Assembly (NCBI GenBank): GCA_035647855.1
Contig: DASRMP010000007.1
Coordinates: forward strand, 1 to 64,000
DNA length: 64,000 nucleotides
Direction of reading: 5' to 3'
Source: JAAZBW01 sp035647855
GTDB taxonomy: Bacteria; Actinomycetota; Actinomycetes; Actinomycetales; Actinomycetaceae
Shown here: positions 1 to 12,000 of the stretch, piece after piece
Position numbering within the stretch: the first letter of the stretch is position 1
How the letters are laid out: the number at the start of each line of letters is the position of its first letter
Program-made: the position numbers and the translations under genes
The notes under the pieces: generated by a model
Seen by the model: only the letters and a program-made list of their open reading frames with translations
Told to the model about the DNA's origin: nothing
Databases searched by the model: none

Positions 1-3000
1 CCAGTGAGCCGCCGTCGACGTGTGCGTTGACCTTCGTGAGGATGATGTTGGTCGCCTGCGCGCCCGCGCCGCTCACCCCAACGGCGACGGAGGAAACGGC
101 GACTGCGAGTGAGGCGGCAGCGGTCCATGCCTTGATCTCCGCGAACTCCGCCGCGGCGATGTTGACGGCACCGTTCGCATTGACGACCGCGTTCACGATG
201 GCCGCCTCGACGTCATTGTCGATGCGGTTCCACGCGAGCGCCACGCCGATCGCGATGGCGACTCCGACATTCGGTCCGAACGACGCCGCGATGGACGCCG
301 CGCCGGTGATTGCGTTGATCACGGAGCGGTCAGTGGCGCTGATCATGATGGCTGCGACCGGGATCTCCTCGGTGCCGACCCTCGCCCCTTCGGGACCGCC
401 ATCGATGACGGCCCTGGTCTGCGCGGTGATCGAGTTCCGGGCCGCAGCGCCGGACGCGCCGACCGCGCCGCCGTCGCCGACCGCGATCGCCATCGACCCT
501 GCAAGGACCAGCGCGTTGACAAGCTGCCCGCTCGTCGCCTCGAGTTCCAGGCCGCCGGAGACGGTGTGGAAGACATCGGAACGCAGGATCTGCGCGAGCG
601 TCCGGCTCACGATTATGTTCTCGGCCACCGCGCCGCCGATCGCCACCCCGAGGCCGCCGGCGCCCGCACCGATCCCCAGCGCAACGGCCGCGATGAATGC
701 CGTGATCTCGGAGGTGTCCCTGGCTGTGAGGCCGACGTCCCCGGCGCTGGTGACGGAGGAGTCGGTGATGGCGGCCGTGGTTGTCGTCGTGATCTGGTTT
801 CGAGCCCACGCGCCGGCTCCGGCAACGCCCGCGCCGAACGTACCCGCACCGACAGCCACAGATGCTGCCGCCGAGACAGCGCGGATGCCGGAGTCCTGGA
901 CCGCCTCCAGCGTGATGCCACCCGGGGTGCCATCGCCCGCCGCGCCGGTGATCGCAGCCTTGGTGATGGCGGCCGTGACCTTGCCGTCGATGACGTTCCT
1001 GGCCAGGGACACGCCCACCGAGACGGCGACACCGGCCTCCCCACCGAACGCGAACGCCAGGGACGCCGCGCCCGCGATCGCCGAAATGGTCGACTGGTCG
1101 CGTGCGCTGAGGCTCACGGACAGACCATCGTCGTCCACTCCGTCGGCCCTGACACTGGCCATCGTCGTGTCGCCGTCCACGAATGCACCCGTGACGGTGC
1201 GGATGACGTTCTCGGCCCAGACGCCGGCACCGCTTGCTCCGACGCCTGCGGTGCCGCCAACAGCAACTGCGGCCGACGCCGAGACGACCAGCGCGCTGAT
1301 CGTCTGCGCCGAAGTCGCCGTGAGGGTGAGCGCGCCGCCGGTCTCCACGGCCGACCGCAGCAGGTAGGCCTGGGTCTGTACGGGTGCCTCGGTGCCATCC
1401 AGTTGCTCGCCGATCAGGTTCCTGGCGACCGCCACACCGATGGACACACCGACCCCGGTCGTCCCGCCACCGGCCAGCGCCGCGGACAGGGCCATGATCG
1501 TTGCGGTGATCACCCGGGCACCATTGGCGGTCAGGGTAACCGGGCCTGCGGCGTCCACCACGGAGTCGTCGATGTGCGCGTTCGCCGTGGAGGTGACCGA
1601 GTTGAGCGCGACCGCGCCCGCGCCGCTGAGAGCCACGCCGGTGGCGCCGGCGAAGCCTGCGGCCAGGGACGCCCCCACACTCACGGCCTGGATCGTCGGC
1701 GCCCAGAACTGGAGACGGTCGTCGCCGTCAGTACCCTGGATCAGGGTGATGACATACACCTGAAGGCCGTCGGTGATCTGCCAGGACTGGCCAGGACGCA
1801 GCACGTCCAGCGTCCAGCCTTCCGACAACTGGTACCCGTTGGCTGCGAGCTTCCCTTCGAGCGCGGTCCGCAGCGGCAGATCACCGTCAGCGTCCACGGC
1901 GGCCTCGTCAATGCGCGAGGTCGTGAGGTCGTCGCTGTCGACCACTCCCGCGTCGTCGAGCCCGGCGACGGTGAGATCCCCACCGGGAGTGAGCTGGAAG
2001 AGCTGCTGCGCGGCCGAGTCAACCTTCAGGGTGACGCCGCCGGAGGTCGTGGTGACCTTCGCGTTGCTGATGACTGCCTCGACCGCGTTGGCGACCTCGT
2101 TCAGCGCGATCGACAGCCCGACGGAGATCGCGACACCGGTGGTCCCGCCCACCGCCGCACCGATCGCCGCCGCGACGACGATCGCGTGTATCGCGGAGTG
2201 GTCGGAGGCATCCAGTGACAGGCTTGCGACGTCGATGCTGACCGGTGTACCCGTCCCGCCGTCGACGCCGGCCTTGACGTCACTGGCGATTCTGTTCTGG
2301 GCGTAGGAGCCGGCCGCGGTTCCTGCCACCCCGGTCGTCCCGCCGCCGCCGATGGCCAACGAGCCGGCGATGACCTTGGCATCGATGGACTGCGACGACG
2401 CCGCCGTCAGTGACACCGCGCCCGAGGAGTGGATGTCCGCACCCGTGACCAGCGCCTGGGTCGTGGCCGCGTCGCGCTTGAGTCCCACCTGCTGCCAGAG
2501 TGTGTTGTCGGAGTAGTCGAGGGTGGCCAGTTCGACGCCGGTGAGCGCGATCCAGTTGCCGTCGTCGACCCCGGCGAGCGAGAGGCTGATCGGGTTGGTG
2601 AGCTTCCAGATGACCGTGTCGCCGTACGTCTGGGTGGACAGATCCACCGGCCCGGTCAGGTCAGTCAGCAGCTCGTAGAACTTGCCGTCGTCAAGGTTGT
2701 GGACGATCGCGCCCGCATCCAGGTGGGTGACCACATCGGACGAGAACTGATCATACGAAGGGATCCAGCGGTAGACGGTGCCGTCCTCGGCCTTGACTCG
2801 GGCGCCGTAGTCGATGCCTCCGACGATCGTCTCATCGTGGGTGTACTCGTACGGTGGGTCGGTGAGCTGCGGACCCAGGTACCGGTAGACATCACCGGTG
2901 CGGGCGCCGTCGGCGATCTTGACGAAGTCGCCGGTGTTCAGGGTGTCCGGGTGCTCGGTGGACTCGTACACCGGGCGCCCGTCGGAGTCGATTTCCGCCG

Positions 3001-6000
3001 ATGGATCCCAGCCGATGAAGTTGCGCGCCACCGACACCCCGAGCGCGAAGGCCGGCGCGTTTGTCCCGCCGATGGCGATCGAGGCGGCGATCGCGAGCAC
3101 CAGTGCCTCGATCACGCCAGTGGATTCGGCGGAAATCGTGACGGCGCCGACCTTGTTGGTGGCAGTGCCCAGCGAGCCTCCGACGATGGATGCCGTCGTC
3201 GTGGACAGCACCACGTTTGTCGACTCTGCCCCGCCTCCAGACAGGGCCACCGCCGGCGTGCCGGCCGTCACGGACGCCGCGAACGCAACCGCGATCGCCC
3301 TCGCCCGGATCTCGGAGTCGTTGGCAGCCTCGACCGCGACGGCGCCGCCGGTCTTCATCATCCCGGCGTTGTCGATGAACGCAGCGACCGTGTTGTCAAC
3401 CGTGTTGTGTGCCAGCGAGAGACCGACGGAGCCGGACCCGCTCTTGCCACCGGACAGGCTCGCAGTCACCGCGGCGGCCTTCGCGTCAGCGGTGACCTTC
3501 GACGAGTCGGATGCCGAGATGCTCAGCCCGCCGCCGGCATTGATGGCAGTGCGGACGGCCGATGCCTCGATGTCCGTGGCGATGCGGTTGTCGGTCCACA
3601 GTCCGCCGATGGCGACGGCGAAGGCGTCCGACTTGGACGCGGCAACGGCCACGGATGCCGCCAACACGGATGCGTTGATGACCGATGTCGACTGCACGGC
3701 AATCGTGATACCTTCTCCCGCCTTGAGAGAGGTGTCCTCGGCCTGCGCCTTGACCTCGATCGCGTCGGCGCCGCCCCACTCGTCCCAGCCGATCAGGTTG
3801 CGGGCGACAGCGACCCCGATGGCGATGCCGGCCGTCATCTTTTCCGACTTCAGCGACGCCGCCACCGCAGCGGAGACCGCGGCGATCGTCGCTGTGATGG
3901 TGGCCGAATTGGCCGTCGTGATGGAGATCGACCCGGACGTGGCCTCGGCGGAACCAACCTTCGCGATCTTCGCGATCGTGTGGCCCGCAATCAGGTTGAC
4001 CGCAGTTGCCCCGCCGCCGCTGAAGGCTGTCGCCTCGCCTGACGCGCTCGCCGACACGCTGATCGCGGTTGCCGTAGAGGTGGCGTCGATCTCACTGATT
4101 TCGGATGCCGACACCTTGACGTCGCCGCCCGCCTTGACCTTCGCGACGCCGGTGATGGCTGCGTCGGTCGCGGTGCGGATGTCGTTTCGCGCGATGCTGA
4201 TCGCTACCGAAACGGCGACCGCACCCTTGTTGGCCTTGTTGGTGCCGAGGTTGACGGCTACCGCGATCGCCGGAGCGCTGACTGTCGAGGTGATGGTGGC
4301 GCTGTCGGTGGCCGTGACGGTCAGGTCGCTCCCCGCCTCGATGAGCGTCGCACCCGCGATGAGTGCCTGGGTCTTGGTGGCGACCTTGTTCATGGCGATC
4401 ACGGGGTCGATCGCGATCGACTTCAGCGGCTTCGGTTGCTCCTGCTTCTTGGCTTCTTCCTTGGGTTTCTCGGCAGGCTTCTTCTCATCGTCCTTCGCCG
4501 GAGCCTCCGGCGGCTTCGGCAGCGTCGTGATCGCGACGGTGAGGACGGACGATTTCACATGGGAGGTGATCTCGGCCGCGGTCTCGGCCGTCACGGAAAT
4601 GGCGCCACCCGCGGTGATCGGTGTGTCGGTCACGGATGCCGTCGCCGCCGCAGGATTCTCTTCGCCGACGATTCCCAGCAGGGAGTCGATGAAGTTGAAC
4701 AGAACGTTCTGTGGCTTCCAGCCGACCGTGTTGGCGGCGAAGGTGACGCCAACGCCGACGCCGGGCGCCTGGGTCTTGCTGGTGGTCTCTGCGGAGAGCG
4801 TCGAAGTGTTCAGGGCACCGACAACGACTGGACCAGCATTGGCCGTGATCTTGCTGCCGACGACGGTGGCAGTGGCGCTGCTGAGCATCGCATTCGTGAC
4901 GATCAGGGCATTGATGCCGGGCACCTCGGCCTCGAACGTGATTTCGGGTGCCTTGTCCTTGAGTTTCTCCTTCAGCAACCTGTTGAGCGACTCGAACTTC
5001 TCCTCGACGCCGGCGCCGGTGGCCTGGATGACCACGCTACTGAGGTTCTTGGCCCGGATGGTGGCAGTCTCCAGCGCGCTCACCGTGACGCCGGCAGGCG
5101 CTGTCACGGTCATGTTCGTGATGTTCGACGTGACCCCACCACGCAGGTCGTTGTGGACGAACACGAGGCCGATGCCGGCACCGTCGACGCCGCCGGAAAG
5201 GAACCCGCCGATCCACGGACTGAAGTCGGTGAGGAACTTCAGTGCCTCGTCGAGATAGACGCGCGCCCAGCCGTTTGCCAACGAATAGTCCTGGGCTCCG
5301 AGGTTCATCTCCGACCCGTCCGCGCCCGACCACATGTAGACCGCGCCGGGGTCGCCCTCTCCGATCCAGTCGCCGGCCACACGCACCAGTTCGCCGTTGT
5401 TCAGCGTCTGCGTCCCGGAGTTGGTGGTGTAGCCGTAATCGGTCAGCGCCGCGGAGATCAGACCGGCGAAGGCGCTGAGACCGAAATCGTTGACCACCTG
5501 GGCGAGCTGGCGCATGTATGAATCGGCGGCGATCTCCGCGGCCTCCTCTGTGGAGACGGTGACCGAGCCGCTCGCCGTCAGGGTGCCCGGGTCCGTCCCC
5601 GTGTTCTCGACGGTCGCGGAGGTCTTGACGTTCACCATGTTCTGGGCGATCAGCAGCCCGGCGCTCCAGCCGGACGACCCGGTCACCATCACGCAGATCA
5701 TCGAGGTGTCGTTGGTGGATTCGGCGTTAATGACCGCCTCGTTCACGCCGATCACTGACACGCTGCCGGCGGCGGTGACCACCGAGTCGACGATCGTGGC
5801 CTCTACCAGCGCCGGGTTCTCGTCACCGATCAACGGGTCTGCGAGCAACGTGTCGATGGTGTTGAAGAGGAATGCCTGCGAGTTCCAGCCAATCGTGTTG
5901 AACGCCAGGGTAACGCCCACGGTTTTCCCACCAGACGCGGTCAGGTTGGCCGTCCTGGCGTCCAGTTGGGACAGGTTCCGGGCTTCGACGACCACGTCAC

Positions 6001-9000
6001 CGCCGGTGGTGTTCACAACCGAGCGGCTGATCGTCGCGAGCGCCTCGGACAGCACGACGTTCGCCGCGATGGTGCCACCGACCGCGATGGAGTCGCCACC
6101 ACGCGAGCCGAACGAACCGCCGCCAGAGGACGTGACGGAGGTGTCCGCGACTGCCCGCAGGAACGCCTGCTCAATTGCCCGAACCGTAACGCTCGCGGCG
6201 TCCACATCGGCGGTATCGATGGTGGCGACAGCGCCGCCGCGCACGTCGTTCATGACCACCAGGCCGCCGACGGCGTAGGAGTCCGACTTGTCGAAGTCGA
6301 GACCCTGCGGGATCAACTGATTCAGCAAAGACTGCTTCCACCAGTCGATGTCGGTGTACGGGTGGTCCGGCGCGCTCAGGTCCATCGTGGTGCCGTCCGG
6401 GCCCATCCACTCGTACACCGAACCGGGAACCCCACCCATCGGCAGCCATGTGGCGGTGTCGGTGTAGTCCACGTTCGCCAGATCGATGCTCTCCCCGCTG
6501 CCGATGTAGCGGTAGACTCCGCCGCTCTCGCCGGCCACACGTGCCCACAGGTCGGTGTCGGTGTAGTTCGTGGTGCCGAGGTCAAGTCGGGCGTTCTCAC
6601 CGAGGTATCGGTAGACGGCGCCCGGTGTGCCCAGGGTGACCGAGTAGTCATCGGCGAGTTGGATCGTTTCGCCGTTCAGCACCAGCCGCTTGCCGGACTC
6701 TGACGTGAAGACGGGTGTGGCGTAGCCGTCGGCGACCCGCACAGTCTGGCCGTTCGTCACGGTGATCGAGCCGTCGTCCGACGTGTAGGTCGCTGTGATG
6801 AAGTCCTTGGTGATCCGGACGGTGTCGCCGAAGTCCAGCGTCCGCTCGCCATCTGCTGTCGAGTAGTCGGCCGGGACGAAGTTGTTGAGCTCCTGCTGCG
6901 CAACATCCATCCCGCCGGTGCTGAAGACGGTCGAGGAAGCCACGATGGTGATGTTGGCCCAAATCGCCGCAGAGTCGCGTGCCTCGACCAACAGGTCGCC
7001 AGTCACTTCCACGCTCATGTCGGCCGGTTCCGGCTCCCGGTCGACGAGCTCCTGAAGCCACGCGGGGATCAGTTCCCAGAGGGATGTGTCCTCGCTGCGA
7101 ACGTAAGCCTTGGCACCCGCGGAGACCTTGTTGCCGGCGGCCATGAACCCGACGCCCGTGCCCTTCGCGCCCAGCAGGGCGGACACGTTGGAGGTCGCGG
7201 CGTTGCTGAGGGTTGCGTTCAACGCGGCGTTGTTGTCCGCCAGCACACTCGCGTTCCCGCCGATGCGGAGCGTCGAGTTGACGATGCCGGCGACGGCTTC
7301 GGAGGGCTGCTCGGCCCCGAGCGCCCCGGAGATCAGCGGGTCGCCGAGGATGGCGTCGATGGTGTTGAACAACACGTTCTGAGCTCTCCAGCCCAGAGAA
7401 TTGAAGGCCAGCGTGATGCCCGCCGACGTCCCGCTGCTGGTGACGGAGCTGAGCACCGTGGCGTCGATGCCAGAGGTGTTCTCGGCACGCACCAGCAGGT
7501 CGCCGGTCGTGGTCACGTCGCTCGCCACGATGGTCGCGCTTGCCTCGGCAAGGACGACGTTCGTGGCGATCTGTCCGCCGCCCGCCCAAACCGTGCCATC
7601 GCCCAGCATGCTGCCGCCGGAGGCGCTGACCGTGTCCACTACGGTCGCCTTGAGCAGGGCGTTCTCCGCGGCCGTGACCGAGACGGAAGCCGCGTCGACG
7701 TCGGCGTTGAGGATCCGAGCGTCCACGATCGAGCCCAGGTCGTTCATGACGATCAGGACACCGACTGCCCGGGCGTCGGAGTCGAGGAAGTTGCCGATGC
7801 CGGGGTAGAAGTCCTCCAGTCCCGGGCCCGCGCTGACCTTCACCCAGAAGGCCGAGGAGAAGTCGATGTCACCCATGACTTGCACGGCGTCGGGGCCGAC
7901 GTACTCGTAGACCGCGCCGGTGTCCCCGCCACCCGCGTATTCGGGTCCGATCCGGACTCGGTCGCCGGCGAGCAGGAAAACCTCACCCGACGCGGTGGTG
8001 TAGTCGTAATCGCCGGGGATGATGATTCCCTCGATGACGTTCGTGAGGCCAGACAGGTCGTTGACGGTCTTCACGTCCTGGACGACCGTGCTGGACGCCT
8101 TGATGCCGGCGCTCTCCTGGGCAGCGACAGTAAGGGCGCCGTCGGCAGACACCTGGCCCTGCTCGGCTCCGGTGAACACGATGGCTGCGTATGCGGCAGA
8201 GGAGAGCTTGTTCGAGGCCAGGACGAAGCCACCGCCCACGCCCGAGGCTCCATAGCCGTCGATGGCGCCGGTCTTCTTGTTCGCCTTCTGACCGGCCGAC
8301 GGGAAGACGATGTCGACGACTGCCTGGACGACGTTCTCGTTGCCGGCAACGGCGTTGACTTGCGTCGCCGACGTCGCAGTGATGGTGATGTCGCCGTCGA
8401 TGTCGAGGAGCGAGTCCGTTACCAGCGCGTATGCCCGCGCCGGTTCCTCGCCGTCGAACGCGCCCGAGATGAGCGGATCGCCCAGCAGCGTGTCGATGAT
8501 GCCGAAGAAGATGTTCTGCGACTTCCAGCCGATCGAGTTGAACGCCAACAGCGCGCTCCTGGCGTCCCACGCCTCGATGGCAGTGGACGCGAACGCATCG
8601 ATCTGACCGGTCTGGGCCGCGGTAACAAGCAGATCCCCGCCCTCGGTGGTGGTGATCGAGCCGGCCGTGACAAGGGCGTCCGCGCTGCTCAGTACCAGGT
8701 TGGTGACGATGACCCCACCGATCCCGTTCCACGCTGAGACCACGCTGGAATCGGAGGCGGTGATGGTGGCCGAGTTCTCGGCCGATACGGTTACGTCGCC
8801 GGCTGCCTGGACGATGGTGTGCTCGATGGCGGCAATCGCGTCGCCCCGCACATCGTTGTAGGCGACGAGCGCGAACTTGCTGTCGGAGGAGCCGACCAGC
8901 TCCTTCTTCATGGCGGTGCCGATCTCGCCGACAATCGCGTAGCTCAGCGAGCCGGTGATGAGGGCGGTCGGGGTGAGTTGCTTCCAGTACTCGTAATTCG

Positions 9001-12000
9001 AGTAGTCCTGCTCGCCGAGGTCGATCGTTCCGGTGCCGGTGGATTCGCCCATGTACTGGAAGACGGAGCCGGCCGGGTCGAACGCGGAATCGATGATTGA
9101 CGTCCCAGTCCAGTCGTCGGCCACCCGGACCCGGTCGCCGAAACGCAGCGGCTGATCGCCGGAGTTGCTGGTGAACTCGTAATCGTCGAGGACGTTCCTG
9201 ATCCAGGAGTTGATGATCCCGGCGCCGGCGTCGTTGCTGGGTGAGACCTCGGCGTGAAGATAGGTGGTGGAGTCGATGCTCGCGGCGTTGCGGGCGTCGA
9301 TGGCTACTGGGCCGGTGCTGTCGACCAGGTTGACCAGTCGCCAATCGGAGGTGTTGCTGAAGTTCTCGGTGGTCAGGTCGATGGTTGTCTGGCCTGCTGG
9401 CGGTCCACGGCCGGAGCCGACGTACTCATAGATCCGGCCCTGGTGGTCACGAACAAGTGTCCCGGCCACCAGCGCTGTGAGGTCGGCGTCCATGGTGTGG
9501 GCAGTTGGCACATCTCCGAGAATCTTGGCGCTCGCGCCGCTGCTGACACGGTTGGATGACAGGACCCCGTTGACGCTCATTCCGCCCGCGCCGAATAGTG
9601 CCGCCGGCGCGGAGGTGGCGTCGTTGCCAACGTAGGCGTGGATCATCGATTCGACGGCCGCCGAGACGGTCACGCTGCCCGCATCGACCGGTGTCTGCCG
9701 AACCTGTGCGATTGCCTGGGACGGTGTCTCGCCGTCGAACGCCGTCGAGATCAGCGGGTCGCCGAGCAGTGCGTCGATGGCAGCGAAGAAGACGTTGGTG
9801 GGCTCCCAGCCGATGGTGTTGAAGGCCATCGTGATCCCGAATGCGTTGCCGGCGCTGACCAGCGCGGCCCGGGTGGTTGCGTCGATCTCGGCGACCAGCA
9901 GTGCCTTCACCAGGACGTCACCAGTGACCTTGAGCACGCTGCGCTCGATGATCGCCGATGCGCCGCCGAGCACGCGGTTGGTGGCGATGACGCCGCCGGC
10001 CGCGAGCGACGTGCCCTGTCCGGTGAAGCTGCTGCCGCCCGACGAGACCGCGGTCACATCGGCTTCGGCGCGGATCACGGCCTGCTCGATGGCCTGCACG
10101 GTCAGTGAGCCCGCGGTGAGGTCGACCGCGACGAGGGAGGCTTCGACGTCACTCCGAACGTCGTTCAGCACGATCCCTGCCGCGATTCCGACTGACGGCG
10201 AGGTGGTGACGTTGATGCCCTCGGGGAAGAAGTCGCTGACGGCGATCGGCTTCCACCAGCCGAGGTCGGTGTACGGGATCTCGGTATTGTCCGGAAGGGT
10301 GGGCGCGGCGAGGTCTGAGATCCAGGTAGTGGGCCCCATCCACTCGTAGACGCTCAGCGGGTTGCCGGCGATGCGGGTCCAGCGGGCCGCGTCCGAGTAG
10401 TCCTGGGAATTGAGGTCCAGCGTGGCGTCGGCCCCGATGTACCGGTACGTGCTGCCGGCATCCCCGCCGACGAGCGCCCAGCGCGTCGGGTCCCCGTAGT
10501 CCTCGGTGCCGAGGTCGAGCCGTGCGCCGAGGCCCAAGTAGCGGTAGGTGGTCTCCCAGTCCCCGCCGCCCTCGTGGCCGGCGTCCACCAGGACCACGTC
10601 ACCGGAAGCCACCAGCCGGATGCCGGAGGAGGTGCTGTAGCGGGGAGTGGCGTAGGCGTCGGCAAGAGTGACGACGGTGGCCTCGTTCTCCGGGGTGGCG
10701 GGGTTGTCGACTGCGGTCACGGCCTGGATCTGTCTACCGGTGGTCCGTGCCGTGAAGTTAGGTTGACCGTAGCCGAGTTCACCGATACGAACGCGGTCAC
10801 CGAGTTTCAACGTCACCGAGCCATCAGTCGTCCAGTAGTCGGCTGGGATCAACAGGTCGGTGACCTGCCCGTAGGAGTGCATGCCGCCGTCGTTCGTGGT
10901 GATGGACGAAGCCGTCAGCTTCACATTCGAGTAGATCCCGGCAGAGTCGTCGGCCAGCACCGAGACGACGCCGTCGGCGGCGACGACGACGCGGGCCCGT
11001 TGGGCAGTGGACTCGATCACTGCCTCTGCTCGGCCGGCGATCTTGTTGGAGGCGAGCACGGCACCGGCAGCGCCGGAGAAGGTGTATGCCACGCCGGCCG
11101 TCTGGCCGGAGGCGACGTTGCTCACCGTCGCGTTGACCAACTCTGCAGTGAGTGCCTTGACTGTCACGTCACCCGAAGACGCACCGATCTTCTTCGCGGT
11201 GAGGTTCGAGTCCACCGCAGATGCTTTGACGTCCCAGACTTCCTTCGTGCCGAAGTCGGTGCCGAGGAGCAGGTCGATGGCGGTGACGAAAGTGTCGAGC
11301 GCGTCGTCCAGGACCCAACCGAGGAAGTTGACGGCCACCGCGGCGCCGAGGGTCAGTGCGGGGAGGTCGATCAGCGAATCGATTCCCGGGCCTGCCTCGG
11401 CGCTCACCTCGGATGTGGCGTCGATGACTGTCTGGTCCGTCACCGCGGAGATCGTGACATCCGCGGCGGAGATCGTGCTGTCTGTCACCGTGGCGGTCAC
11501 CGACCCGCGCAGCACGTTCGCCGCGAACAGCGCAGCGACGGCGGCAACCGTGGAAACGATGTGCACCGTGTTCTCGGTGATGGCTGCGGCGGTTGTGCAG
11601 GCTGTGAGGGTGGCGCTCTCGGACGCCATCACTTCGAGGTCGCCGGTAGCCGTGATGGTCGAGTCGTCAACGGACGCCTCCACGATGCGGTTGAGCAGGT
11701 TCCACGCCCGCGCCGTTTCGGTCGTCACCAGGGGCGTCCCGTACACGAACACCGAATCGCCGGCGTGGGCGGCGAGCTCGCTGGCGTCGGAAGCGGAGAC
11801 CGTGACCCCGCCCGCACCCGCGAGGAGGTTCTCTGCGATCAAAGAGGCGGTGGTCTGTCCGGTGACGTCGTTGCGGGCGTCCTTGCCGCTCGCGGCGTAG
11901 CTGCCACTGGTGGCGGCCGAAACGGTGAGTCCGTCCACGCTGGAGGCCGTGCCGCTTGTGAGAATCACGCGTGCGACGGCGTCGTCCTTGGAAACCATGT

